Positions 1 to 7,832 are shown, counted from the first letter of the stretch. The stretch: 11,489 nt of DNA from an uncultured Campylobacter sp. (GCF_937997465.1 NZ_CALKTQ010000160.1:1-11489); one strand, 5' to 3'. The notes: generated by a model not told the origin, from the sequence alone. Program-made: numbers and translations.

Positions 1-793
1 CTATCTGCATAAAGCCCCAGATGCTTCTAGCCTCGCTAAGCTCCTTTTTGCTAAGCTCATCTATCATCATCTCTTCATTTTTACCAAGCCTATTTTTAAC
101 TTCACCAAACGGATTAATAAGCATCGAATCGCCGTAAAAGCTCCACTGCTCGCCGCTTGCGGCCTTGTGGTTGCCGACGCGGTTTACGCGCAGGACGTAG
201 ACGTTGTTTGTAAAGGCGCGGGTTTTTAGTAGCTCTTCCCAGCGCGACTCGCTAAAAAACGTGCATGCGGTAGGAACTACGACAACATCGACTTTCTTGC
301 GCGCCATATACGCCCACGCCGCGTCAAAATGCGCCTCAAAGCCAAACATCGCGCCGATTTTAAATTTCTCGTAGCTAAAAACTGGCAAATTTAGCTCGCC
401 CTCATCTTTGTTCGTAAAAAATTTCGCCTCGTTCCAGTGCGGGTAGGGCATCAAGATCTGCTGCTCGTAAAAGCGCGAGGACGCAGGACTAAATCTCGCC
501 GCGACCTTGACGAAGCCTTTGCCTTTGGGCAGTACGAGCGGGGCTAGGATTTCTAGGTTGTATTTTTGCGCCATCGCGGCAAGCGCGTGCTTTTTGCGCT
601 CGCTTTGCTCCTTGATGAGGCTTTTTGGCATGAGCTCGAGCTCTTTAAAAAAGCTATTTAGCACGTACTCGCCGAGCACCACGAGCCTAGCGCCTTCGCC
701 CGCGCAAATCCTAAAATAATAATCAAGCCTCGACTCGCTCATGGGCTGCGTCGGCAGCTGCAGGGCGCAAACGGCTGCGGTCGCGTTATTCAT
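1..793 (-). CDS. Nitrilase-superfamily (carbon-nitrogen hydrolase) protein, 3' end cut by window, probable pseudoenzyme
   Basis: The reading frame opens at an ATG (793-791) and stays open for 264 codons to the left edge, so the C-terminus is missing. The fold is clear. VVLGEYV carries the conserved Glu (E42). GAMFGFEAHFDAAW (147-160) matches the nitrilase block I/LLICYDxRFPE. VDVVVVPTAC (168-177), WEELLKTRAFTNNVYVL (185-201), RVG (205-207) and FYGDSMLINPFGEV (219-232) match the later family blocks. Family members hydrolyse non-peptide C-N bonds with a Glu-Lys-Cys triad. Here only the Glu is visible: the usual YRKxHL block reads FYEQQIL, putting Gln111 in place of Lys, and the usual nucleophile Cys is Gly150. 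C177 lies 27 residues away at the end of a strand and is an unlikely substitute. The gene is last in the visible cluster and its ATG overlaps the xseB stop by 8 nt (ATGAATAA). Family assignment is firm; substrate and activity are unknown. Confidence 0.88.
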   Translation of the reverse strand, partial: MNNATAAVCALQLPTQPMSESRLDYYFRICAGEGARLVVLGEYVLNSFFKELELMPKSLIKEQSERKKHALAAMAQKYNLEILAPLVLPKGKGFVKVAARFSPASSRFYEQQILMPYPHWNEAKFFTNKDEGELNLPVFSYEKFKIGAMFGFEAHFDAAWAYMARKKVDVVVVPTACTFFSESRWEELLKTRAFTNNVYVLRVNRVGNHKAASGEQWSFYGDSMLINPFGEVKNRLGKNEEMMIDELSKKELSEARSIWGFMQI

Positions 794-980
794 CGTCTGC
801 GTCCTTCACCACTAGCTTTGCGTTTTGCAGGATTTTGTCTGCCTCCTCGAGCAGCTTTTTGCCCTCTTTGTGCAGCTTGACGCTTTGCTCCAAGCTTAAA
901 TTTTCATCGCCGAGCTGTTTTAAAATTTCATTTGCTTTGGCGAGTTTGCTTTCAAAATCCTCGCTTAAATTTTCACTCAT
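786..980 (-). CDS. xseB: Exodeoxyribonuclease VII small subunit
   Basis: The 64-residue protein has the standard XseB size and pattern: FESKLAKANEILKQLGDENL (9-28) followed by SLEQSVKLHKEGKKLLEEAD (29-48) and a final helix. This matches the family core in which a Glu-rich helix is followed by LsLEesl..y.eG..L...c...L. Several XseB chains bind one XseA to form exonuclease VII, a cytoplasmic enzyme that degrades single-stranded DNA from either end in mismatch and recombination repair. It is all helical with no active site of its own. The ATG (980-978) overlaps the metX stop by 8 nt (ATGAGTGA) and the stop overlaps the next gene by 8 nt, so its translation is probably coupled on both sides. xseA is not in the window. 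An alternative name would be a generic coiled-coil protein, but the motif spacing favours XseB. Confidence 0.9.
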   Translation of the reverse strand: MSENLSEDFESKLAKANEILKQLGDENLSLEQSVKLHKEGKKLLEEADKILQNAKLVVKDADDE

Positions 981-2073
981 CTAAAACCTTTTTTATGATT
1001 TTTTCAAATTTATCTACTTCGACCAAAAACGCGTCGTGGCCGTAGTCGCTGTCTATCTCGTGATAATCGCACGCCTTGCCGATATCCTGCAGCGTCTCGT
1101 GCATCTCGCGCATACAGCTTGGCGGAAACAGCATATCGCCGCTAAATGCGACCAGCGTAACCTTGGCGCAAATAGGCAAAAGAGCGTGCGCGAGGTCGTC
1201 GTAGTGGCGCGTGCAGTCAAAGATGTTCATCATCTTTACGATGTAAAGGTAGCTCAGCGGATCAAAGCGCTTTGGAAAGCCGTGGCCGTTGTACTCCATA
1301 TAGCGATCGACCTGAAACCGCCCCGTAAGCTCGTAAAGGCCGTCGGTTTCGACGTAGTTGCGGCCAAATTTGGAGTCCATGGAGCTAGGCGAGAGAAAGC
1401 TGATATGCCCCGCCATACGTCCTAGCGCCATGCCTGTTAGCCCCTGCGCGGCGATGTCGTTTTCGTCGTATTGGCCGTCTTTGAAGCCTGGATCGCGCAG
1501 TATGCCCTCGATCGCGATTTTGTTAAACGCGATCGCCCAGGCCTTACTCTGATAGGTGCTGGCTAGGATAATGACGTTTTTGGCGAAATTTGGAAACTCG
1601 ATCGCAAAACAAAGCGCCTGCATGCCGCCTAGGCTACCGCCCACGACCGCATGTGCGCGCTCTATGCCTAAGTGCTCAAAAAGCCTCATCTGCGCCTTTA
1701 CGACGTCGCTGATAGTAAGCACCGGAAAGCGCAAACGATACTGCTTGCCCGTGCTTTTTTCGATACTTAAGGGATTTGTAGAGCCGAAATTTGATCCGAG
1801 GATATTTACGCAGATGACGAAAAATTTGCTCGTATCTATGCCTTTGCCTTCGCCCACTAGCGCGTCCCACCAGCCAAATTTCTGCTCGTTTTCGTATCTG
1901 CCTGCGGCGTGGTGGCTGCCCGTTAGGGCGTGACAGACGACTATGACGTTGCTTTTATCCTCGTTTAGCTCGCCGTATGTTTCGTAGGCGAGCTCAAATT
2001 CGGGTAAAATTCGGCCACTCTCTAGATAGAGCGGCTCATCAAATTTTACTTTGCCGGTTTTTAAATTTAGCAC
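973..2073 (-). CDS. metX: Homoserine O-acetyltransferase (MetX family)
   Basis: The 366-residue alpha/beta-hydrolase acyltransferase is full length for MetX. It transfers an acetyl group from acetyl-CoA to L-homoserine, the first committed step of methionine synthesis, in the cytoplasm. The early block CHALTGSHHAAGRY (47-60), the nucleophile elbow VVGGSLGGMQAL (143-154, Ser147), the acid AFSGDMLFPP (Asp313) and the base DYGHDAF (His346) give the Ser-Asp-His triad in family order. The start codon is GTG at 2073-2071, sharing one base with the guaB stop (TAGTG). There is no obvious Shine-Dalgarno sequence in front, so reinitiation after guaB is the likely route. No in-frame ATG lies near the N-terminus; the first internal Met is about residue 129, inside the fold. 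Members of this family can be succinyltransferases; the sequence alone does not fully exclude that. A downstream sulfhydrylase (MetY or MetB) is expected elsewhere. Confidence 0.94.
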   Translation of the reverse strand: MLNLKTGKVKFDEPLYLESGRILPEFELAYETYGELNEDKSNVIVVCHALTGSHHAAGRYENEQKFGWWDALVGEGKGIDTSKFFVICVNILGSNFGSTNPLSIEKSTGKQYRLRFPVLTISDVVKAQMRLFEHLGIERAHAVVGGSLGGMQALCFAIEFPNFAKNVIILASTYQSKAWAIAFNKIAIEGILRDPGFKDGQYDENDIAAQGLTGMALGRMAGHISFLSPSSMDSKFGRNYVETDGLYELTGRFQVDRYMEYNGHGFPKRFDPLSYLYIVKMMNIFDCTRHYDDLAHALLPICAKVTLVAFSGDMLFPPSCMREMHETLQDIGKACDYHEIDSDYGHDAFLVEVDKFEKIIKKVLDE

Positions 2074-3521
2074 TAATTGACTTTGTAGTTAGGGGCTTCT
2101 TGCGTGATGACGACGTCGTGGACGTGGCTCTCTTTTAGTCCAGCGCTCGTGATCTCGACAAACTGGGCTTTTTCCTGAAGTGTTTTGATATCTTTTGAGC
2201 CCATATAGCCCATCGCGCTTCGTAGGCCGCCAATTAGCTGATGTACGACCTCTTTTATGCTGCCTGCAAACGGTACGCGACCCTCGATACCCTCAGGCAC
2301 GAGCTTGTCTTGCGCGGTGCCTTCTTGGAAATATCTATCGCTGCTACCTTTCGTCATCGCGCCGATGCTGCCCATACCGCGGTAGACTTTGTACTGGCGT
2401 CCTTGGAATGTTATCACCTCGCCCGGAGTCTCCTCGCAACCAGCTAACAAGCTACCAGCCATCACGCAGCTAGCGCCTGCGGCTAGGGCTTTGGCTACGT
2501 CGCCTGAGTACTTTAGTCCGCCGTCTGCGATGACCGGGATACCGTATTTTGCAGCCTCGGCTGAGCAGCTATCGACGGCGAAAATTTGAGGTACGCCTAC
2601 GCCCGCTACTACGCGAGTGGTGCAGATGGAGCCTGGTCCTATGCCTACCTTGATACCGTCTGCGCCGGCTTCTGCTAGGTCTTTGACGGCGGCTGGGTTT
2701 GCGATATTTCCGGCTACGACGTCTACTTTTAGCTCGGCTTTAACCTGCCTTAATGTATCTATTACGCCTTTTGAGTGGCCGTGGGCGGAGTCTATAACGA
2801 TGACGTCAACGCCAGCTTCTGCTAGAGCTTTTGCTCTATCCATTTGGCCTACGCCGATGGCTGCTGCTACGCGGAGTCTGCCGTATGCGTCTTTGTTGGC
2901 GTTTGGATACTCTTTGCGTTTTTTTAGATCTTTTATGGTTATGAGGCCCTCTAGATGGCCGTCTTTATCGACGATAGGTAGTTTTTCTACGCGGTTTTGA
3001 GAGAAAATTTTCTCCGCGTCGTCTAGTGTGCAGCCCTTTGGAGCCGTGATTAGCGGAGCTTTGGTCATCCTATCTTTTACGAGGACGCTTCTGTCGTTTT
3101 CAAATCTCAAATCGCGGTTGGTTAGGATTCCTATTAGTTTATTTTCCTCGTCTACGACTGGAACGCCCGAGATATGCAGATCCGCCATCATATCAAGCGC
3201 TGAGCCCACGCTGGCGTTTGGCGAGATGGAGATAGGATCGATGATTACGCCGCTTTCGCTTTTTTTCACGCGGCGGACCTCTTTGACCTGGCTTTGTATG
3301 TCCATATTTTTATGTATGACGCCGATACCGCCCAGACGCGCCATCATGATCGCCGCGCGGTGCTCGGTGACGGTGTCCATCGCAGCCGATACGATCGGGA
3401 TGTTTAGCTCCACGTTTCTGCTAAAGCGCGTTTTTATATCGACTTGTTTAGGCAAAATTTCGGAGTACTGCGGGACGAGCAAAACGTCGTCAAAGGTGAG
3501 AGCCTTCGTAACTATCTTCAT
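2073..3521 (-). CDS. guaB: Inosine-5'-monophosphate dehydrogenase
   Basis: This 482-residue IMPDH oxidises IMP to XMP with NAD+, the rate-limiting step of GMP synthesis, in the cytoplasm. The N-terminal TFDDVLLVPQYSE block (9-21) and SAAMDTVTE (45-53) begin the TIM barrel. Two CBS modules interrupt the barrel at about residues 88-203. The active-site loop GIGPGSICTTR carries the nucleophile Cys300. VIADGGLKYSGD (330-341) and the RGMGSIGAM flap (381-389) bind the phosphate, and the mobile flap has the Arg396-Tyr397 pair followed by EGIEGRVPF (410-418). All key residues are present and length is typical. Start is ATG 3521-3519, only 4 nt after the gatA stop, with the ribosome site AAAGGA formed by the last codons of gatA. 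The stop TAG shares its final base with the metX GTG. No purine riboswitch is seen; expression probably depends on the upstream promoter. Confidence 0.98.
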   Translation of the reverse strand: MKIVTKALTFDDVLLVPQYSEILPKQVDIKTRFSRNVELNIPIVSAAMDTVTEHRAAIMMARLGGIGVIHKNMDIQSQVKEVRRVKKSESGVIIDPISISPNASVGSALDMMADLHISGVPVVDEENKLIGILTNRDLRFENDRSVLVKDRMTKAPLITAPKGCTLDDAEKIFSQNRVEKLPIVDKDGHLEGLITIKDLKKRKEYPNANKDAYGRLRVAAAIGVGQMDRAKALAEAGVDVIVIDSAHGHSKGVIDTLRQVKAELKVDVVAGNIANPAAVKDLAEAGADGIKVGIGPGSICTTRVVAGVGVPQIFAVDSCSAEAAKYGIPVIADGGLKYSGDVAKALAAGASCVMAGSLLAGCEETPGEVITFQGRQYKVYRGMGSIGAMTKGSSDRYFQEGTAQDKLVPEGIEGRVPFAGSIKEVVHQLIGGLRSAMGYMGSKDIKTLQEKAQFVEITSAGLKESHVHDVVITQEAPNYKVN

Positions 3522-3525
3522 GCGT

Positions 3526-4884
3526 TTATCCTTTTATAGAGTTTTCTAAACTAAGCGCGCCTTCTAGCAGCGTTTTTTCGTCCCACGCCTTTGCAATGAG
3601 CTGAGCAGAGACGTTTAGGCCGTCCGCGTCTTTAGCTACCGGAACTGAAATAGCAGGCAAACCGGCTAAATTTACGCTGATCGTATAGATGTCTGATAGA
3701 TAGGAATCTAGCGGGTTTTTTAGCTCGCCAAATTTATACGCCGTGCTAGGGGCGACAGGCATCAAAATGAGGTCGCATTCGTTCAAAATTTGCTCATACT
3801 TGGCCTTAGTGTGGGCGCGAGCTTTTTGCGCTTTGATGTAGTATGCGTCGTAATAACCGCTGCTAAGCACGAAAGTACCGAGTAAAATTCGCTTTTTTAC
3901 CTCTTCGCCGAACCCTTCCGAGCGCGAGTTGATGTATAGCTCTTTTAAATTTTTAGCTTCGGCTCTGCGTCCGTATCTCACTCCGTCGTAGCGGCTGAGG
4001 TTCGCGCTGGCTTCGGCGGTGGCGATGATGTAGTAGGTTGCGATGTCGCATTTTGAGTTTTCTAAATTTTTATAGATTATTTTGTGGCCTGCGGCTTTTA
4101 AAATTTCGACTGCTTTTAAAAGCGCCTTTTTGGTCTCTTCCGAGGCTTCGTTTATGTAGTTTTCGATGACGCAGATAGTGAGTTTTTTGTCCGCGTTTAG
4201 CTTATCTGCTACGCTCTCAAATTTGATATCCGCGCTCGTGCTGTCTTTGTCGTCGTGTCCTGCGATGATGTCGTATAGGATTGCGGCGTCCTCGACGTTT
4301 TGCGTTATCGGTCCGATCTGATCTAGCGAGCTAGAGTATGAGCCCAGACCGTATCTGCTGACGCGTCCGTAGGTCGGCTTTAGCCCTACGCAGCCGCAAA
4401 ATGCCGCAGGCTGGCGTATCGAGCCGCCTGTATCGCTTCCTAGAGCAGCCACCGCTAGCCCTGCGCCGACCGCGGCAGCCGAGCCGCCCGAGCTACCGCC
4501 CGCCACTCTTTCGCGGTTTAGCGGATTTAGTGTTTTGCCGTAGTAGCTGTTTTCGGTCGTATTACCCATGGCGAATTCGTCCATATTCGTACGGCCAAAC
4601 GGCGCTAGACCAGCCGCTAGCAGCTTTTCTATAACCGTCGCGTTATAAGGCGCGATGTAGCCTTGTAAAATTTTAGACGCGCTCGTTACGCTCCAGCCTT
4701 TTACCTGGATGTTGTCTTTTATGGCGATCGGTACGCCCGCACCCAGTTTGTCAAGCGGCAAATTTGCCAGCTGCTCGACATAGGCGCCAAGCTCCCTATC
4801 TGCAAAAATTTTCTTTTCCAGCTCGTTTCTAAGCTCGGCTATTTCGTCGGCGCTTAGCTTTAGAGCCTCTTTTAAAGTTATCAT
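3526..4884 (-). CDS. gatA: Glutamyl-tRNA(Gln)/aspartyl-tRNA(Asn) amidotransferase subunit A
   Basis: The 452-residue amidase-signature protein is the glutaminase subunit of GatCAB, which converts Glu-tRNA(Gln), and often Asp-tRNA(Asn), to the correct amide in bacteria lacking GlnRS or AsnRS. The Ser-Ser-Lys triad is intact: Lys56 in VPIAIKDNI, cis-Ser131 in AGGSSGGSAAA (128-138), and nucleophile Ser155 in GSDTGGSIRQPAAFCG (149-164). The spacings Lys to Ser (75) and Ser to Ser (24) match the family. GRTNMDEFAMG (97-107) is characteristic of GatA rather than other amidases. Start ATG 4884-4882 overlaps the stop of the 35-residue ORF by 4 nt (ATGA), with AAGGAT as ribosome site about 6 nt in front. 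gatB and gatC are not next to it, so in this organism the subunits must be encoded apart. Its place behind ileS groups two tRNA aminoacylation genes. Confidence 0.97.
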   Translation of the reverse strand: MITLKEALKLSADEIAELRNELEKKIFADRELGAYVEQLANLPLDKLGAGVPIAIKDNIQVKGWSVTSASKILQGYIAPYNATVIEKLLAAGLAPFGRTNMDEFAMGNTTENSYYGKTLNPLNRERVAGGSSGGSAAAVGAGLAVAALGSDTGGSIRQPAAFCGCVGLKPTYGRVSRYGLGSYSSSLDQIGPITQNVEDAAILYDIIAGHDDKDSTSADIKFESVADKLNADKKLTICVIENYINEASEETKKALLKAVEILKAAGHKIIYKNLENSKCDIATYYIIATAEASANLSRYDGVRYGRRAEAKNLKELYINSRSEGFGEEVKKRILLGTFVLSSGYYDAYYIKAQKARAHTKAKYEQILNECDLILMPVAPSTAYKFGELKNPLDSYLSDIYTISVNLAGLPAISVPVAKDADGLNVSAQLIAKAWDEKTLLEGALSLENSIKG

Positions 4885-4988
4885 TTTTTATCCTTAAATT
4901 TTATTACCGCTACGATACCTGCGGCTGTGACCGCGAGGATGGCCGCGATGGTCGCCGCGACAAACCAAGCGGAGATAGGCTCAGACAT
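4881..4988 (-). CDS. Small single-span membrane protein, 35 residues, unknown function
   Basis: Between ileS and gatA lies a complete 35-codon ORF, ATG 4988-4986 to TGA 4883-4881. It begins MSEPISAWF, continues with an unbroken hydrophobic Ala/Ile/Val stretch (about residues 8-29) and ends KFKDKK. This predicts one transmembrane helix with the basic tail in the cytoplasm. The case for a real gene: an AAAAGG ribosome site lies 9 nt before the ATG, the start overlaps the ileS stop by 8 nt (ATGTCTGA), its stop overlaps the gatA start by 4 nt (ATGA), and it fills the whole gap exactly. The reading frame also supplies the gatA ribosome site within its last codons. From memory, C. jejuni has a small ORF at the same place (Cj1060c); I have not verified that. 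Function is unknown; it could be mainly a coupling device between ileS and gatA, or a membrane microprotein. Confidence 0.78.
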   Translation of the reverse strand: MSEPISAWFVAATIAAILAVTAAGIVAVIKFKDKK

Positions 4989-7737
4989 TTTTTAGTACCT
5001 TTTCGCATCTCGGGCATGTTTCGCCGTCGTGCTTAGCGGTAAATTTCCAACATCTCGGGCACTTGTGACGCGTCGATAAAACGAGTTTAAATTTATCGTT
5101 ACCGATGTCAAATTCGGCTAGACTGTCGCTACTGTCTAGGCTCTGGACGTCGCTAACCATATACCAGTCGCTTATCTCGTTTATATCTTCGCTCAGGATC
5201 AAATTTGAGCTGGTTTGTAGTACGAGCTCAAGGGTTGATTTTATCTTTTTATCTTTTTTGAGCACATCGATTAGCTCGAAAAATTTCTCGCGGCTAGCAA
5301 CTAGTAGCTCGTCGTCTATGTTAAACTCAAGCTCTAGCGGCGCATACTCTAGATCAAAGGCGTCAGTAGCGCCATTTTTGATGATCTCTGGAGCGTAGTC
5401 CATCGCCTCGTCCACGGTGTACGTGAGCGTCGGAGCGATGAGCGGCAGGAGCGCTCTGGTGATTAGCGCCATCGCGCTTTGAGCCGAGCGGCGAGTGTCG
5501 CTGTCTTTGGCGTCGCAGTATAGGCGGTCTTTGCAGATATCAAGATATATGCCGCTTAAATCCGCGCTTAGGAAGTTCATCAGCAGGCTAAAGCCCTTTG
5601 AAAAGTCGTAGTTTCTAAACGCCGTTTCGGCCTCGTCAAATGATTTTTTCGCGCGGCTTAGTATCCAGCGGTCTAGGATGTTGAAATTTGACGTTTCGAT
5701 ATCTTCTAGATCGTTTACGTTGGCTAGCAGAAATCTTATCGTATTGCGTATTTTTCGGTACTGCTCGCTTACTTGTTTTAGGATATTTTCGCTGATTTTT
5801 AGGTCGCTGGAGTAGTCGCTAAGCGCAACCCAAAGGCGCAAAATTTCCACGCCGTAGGTTTTAGCGACGTCCGCCGGAGCTACGACGTTGCCTTTGCTCT
5901 TACTCATCTTTTGACCGTTTTCATCGACGGTAAATCCATGCGTGAGCACGCTTCTATACGGCGCTCGTCCTTGTGCGGCGCAGCTTAGCAGTAGCGAGCT
6001 TTGAAACCAGCCTCTGTGCTGATCGCTACCCTCTAGATACATATCGGACGGATAGCTGCCCGCATCGTAGTCGCCGCTTTTTAGTACCGCAGCCCACGTC
6101 GAGCCGCTATCAAACCAGACATCTAGGATGTCCATAACTTTTTCTAAATTTTGCGGCTCAAATTTGCAGTTTGCTGGCAAGAGATCCTTAATCTGGCTAT
6201 CCCACCACGCGTCAGCGCCTTTTTGCTCAAATATCGCCGCGACATTATCTAAAATTTCATCGTCAAATATCGGCTCTTTAGTATCCTTATGCCTAAAAAA
6301 CGCTATCGGCACGCCCCAGTCGCGTTGGCGCGAGATGCACCAGTCGGGACGATTTTCTATCATCGAGCCTATCCTTTTTACGCCGCTTGCAGGGTAAAAT
6401 TTGACGTTTTCAAGTTCTTTTAGCGCGACTTCTCGTAGCGTTTTGCCGTCGATTTTTGGCTCGTCCATAGCGATAAACCACTGCTTCGTAGCGCGGTAGA
6501 TGACCGGCTTGTGCGTTCTCCAGCAAAATGGATATGAGTGGACGAATTTGCTGACTTTTAGCAAATTTGAGCCTAAAAGCTCTAAAATTTTCTCGTTTGC
6601 TTTAAAGATATGCATGCCGATTAGTTCGTCCGCTACGCCGTCTGGAAATAACTTTTTCGCCTTTAGCGTCTCGTCGTACAGACCGCCTTCATCGACGGGC
6701 ATGATGACTTCGATGCCGTATTTTAGGCTCACGTGATAGTCGTCCTCGCCGTGACCCGGAGCGGTGTGAACTAGACCCGTACCGCCGTCCATAGTGACGT
6801 GATCGCCTAAGATAAATAGCGATTTTCTGCCGTTTAGCGGATTAACTGCGTGCAGGTTTTCAAGCTCGGCGGAGGCGAATTCTTTTAAAATTTCGCCCTT
6901 GGTTAGACCTTCTTTTTCTAGTTCGCCAAGCATCTCTTTGGCAAATATCAAATTTTCAGCCGTCAAAACGTAAATTTCATTTGGATTTAGCGAGATGGCT
7001 TGGTTTGCCGGCAGCGTCCAAGGCGTGGTCGTCCAGATGACCGCGCTAGCGTCTTTTGCGCCTATTTTTGCGGCGGCTTCTTCGCCTAGCTTAAACGCGA
7101 CGTAGATGCTGTAGTCCTCTTTGTCCTCGTACTCGACCTCTGCCTCGGCTAGAGCACTTCTAGCCGCCCAGCTCCAGTATACCGGCTTGCTTCGCTCGAT
7201 CAAAAGTCCGCGTTTGGCGACTTTGCAAAGCGTTTTATAAATTTCGGCTTCAAATTTAAATTTCATCGTTAGATACGGATCGTCCCAGTCGCTGGCGACG
7301 CCTAGCTGTTTAAAGCTCTCCTTTTGCACGTCGATAAATTCTCTGGCGTGCTCGCGGCAAAGCTCGCGGATTTGCGTTTTGCTGAGGCTTTTTTTCTTGT
7401 CGCCCAGTTTTACCTCGACTTGCTGCTCGATCGGTAGTCCGTGGCAGTCCCAGCCCGGCGTAAATCTCACGTTTTCGCCGAAGAAATAGTGCGTTTTTAA
7501 GATAATGTCTTTTAGGGTTTTGTTTAGCGCGTGTCCGATGTGGATGTTGCCGTTGGCGTATGGAGGGCCGTCGTGCAGAGTGAAGCTTTTTGCGGCTTTT
7601 TGCCTTTTAGCTTTCATTTTTTCGTAGATTTTTCTATCGTCAAACCACGATTTTAAGCGTTTTGGTTCGTTTTCCGGCAGGTTGCCGCGCATGGGAAATT
7701 CGGTGTTTGGAAGCAATAATGTATCTTTGTAATCCAT
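4981..7737 (-). CDS. ileS: Isoleucyl-tRNA synthetase
   Basis: The 918-residue class I synthetase attaches isoleucine to tRNA(Ile) in the cytoplasm. The Rossmann fold carries HIGH at 66-69 (within GPPYANGNIHIGHALNKTL) and KMSKS at 610-614 (ENGQKMSKSKGNV). The CP1 editing domain, which removes misformed Val-tRNA(Ile), shows WTTTPWTLPAN (235-245) and GTGLVHTAPGHGEDD (319-333). DVWFDSGSTWA (539-549) and GSDQHRGWFQSSLL (570-583) are typical IleS blocks. The C-terminal zinc finger is present as CPRC (893-896) and CPRC (908-911). The length and bacterial-type zinc finger fit the standard housekeeping enzyme, not the mupirocin-resistant eukaryote-like form. Start is ATG 7737-7735 with an AAGG about 8 nt upstream. 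The stop overlaps the small membrane ORF by 8 nt. This is the promoter-proximal gene of the cluster. No T-box leader is visible; the leader would be only about 20-25 nt. Confidence 0.98.
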   Translation of the reverse strand: MDYKDTLLLPNTEFPMRGNLPENEPKRLKSWFDDRKIYEKMKAKRQKAAKSFTLHDGPPYANGNIHIGHALNKTLKDIILKTHYFFGENVRFTPGWDCHGLPIEQQVEVKLGDKKKSLSKTQIRELCREHAREFIDVQKESFKQLGVASDWDDPYLTMKFKFEAEIYKTLCKVAKRGLLIERSKPVYWSWAARSALAEAEVEYEDKEDYSIYVAFKLGEEAAAKIGAKDASAVIWTTTPWTLPANQAISLNPNEIYVLTAENLIFAKEMLGELEKEGLTKGEILKEFASAELENLHAVNPLNGRKSLFILGDHVTMDGGTGLVHTAPGHGEDDYHVSLKYGIEVIMPVDEGGLYDETLKAKKLFPDGVADELIGMHIFKANEKILELLGSNLLKVSKFVHSYPFCWRTHKPVIYRATKQWFIAMDEPKIDGKTLREVALKELENVKFYPASGVKRIGSMIENRPDWCISRQRDWGVPIAFFRHKDTKEPIFDDEILDNVAAIFEQKGADAWWDSQIKDLLPANCKFEPQNLEKVMDILDVWFDSGSTWAAVLKSGDYDAGSYPSDMYLEGSDQHRGWFQSSLLLSCAAQGRAPYRSVLTHGFTVDENGQKMSKSKGNVVAPADVAKTYGVEILRLWVALSDYSSDLKISENILKQVSEQYRKIRNTIRFLLANVNDLEDIETSNFNILDRWILSRAKKSFDEAETAFRNYDFSKGFSLLMNFLSADLSGIYLDICKDRLYCDAKDSDTRRSAQSAMALITRALLPLIAPTLTYTVDEAMDYAPEIIKNGATDAFDLEYAPLELEFNIDDELLVASREKFFELIDVLKKDKKIKSTLELVLQTSSNLILSEDINEISDWYMVSDVQSLDSSDSLAEFDIGNDKFKLVLSTRHKCPRCWKFTAKHDGETCPRCEKVLKNV

Positions 7738-7766
7738 AGGTTCGCCTTGAAGTAAAAAATTGGTAG

Positions 7767-7772
7767 ATTTTA
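7767..7772 (-). promoter_or_regulatory. Candidate -10 box for the ileS-gatA-guaB-metX-xseB cluster
   Basis: On the minus strand TAAAAT reads 30 nt before the ileS ATG, in the context GGATAAAATC, with a T-rich run (GTTTTTTC) further upstream and an AAGG ribosome site downstream. The position leaves a leader of roughly 20-25 nt. This is the only intergenic space in front of seven tightly packed genes, so a main promoter is expected here. The exact hexamer is a guess by eye; there is no clear -35, as is usual in Campylobacter. Confidence 0.5.
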
Positions 7773-7826
7773 TCCAAACGGCGATTAAATGCTACTGAAA
7801 AAACGCTATTTTAAGCTAAATTTATG

Positions 7827-7832
7827 TAAGAT
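7827..7832 (+). promoter_or_regulatory. Candidate -10 box for the CinA-family gene
   Basis: TAAGAT, preceded directly by a TG, lies 28 nt before the TTG start proposed for the CinA-family gene. A T-rich stretch (CTATTTTAAG) lies upstream. If this is the promoter, transcription begins near 7839-7842, downstream of the in-frame ATG at 7789, which then could not be the start. The box matches the consensus at four of six positions, so this is only a candidate. Confidence 0.4.

Noticed and set aside
1036..1933. Three plus-strand ORFs of 64-129 codons opposite metX
   Set aside because: All mirror the metX codons, have low-complexity Arg/Val/Ala content and no start signals.
3028..3549. 173-codon plus-strand ORF antisense to guaB
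   Set aside because: It lies wholly opposite a clear IMPDH gene, has no ribosome site and shows no recognisable domain; long antisense frames are common opposite GC-rich-third-position genes.
1..7737. A defence, toxin-antitoxin or mobile system hidden in the cluster
   Set aside because: All large genes are recognisable housekeeping families; no transposase, integrase, direct repeats, CRISPR repeats or tRNA target sites are seen.
7738..7770. T-box or other tRNA-sensing leader for ileS
   Set aside because: The leader is only about 20-30 nt, too short, and no such motif is visible.
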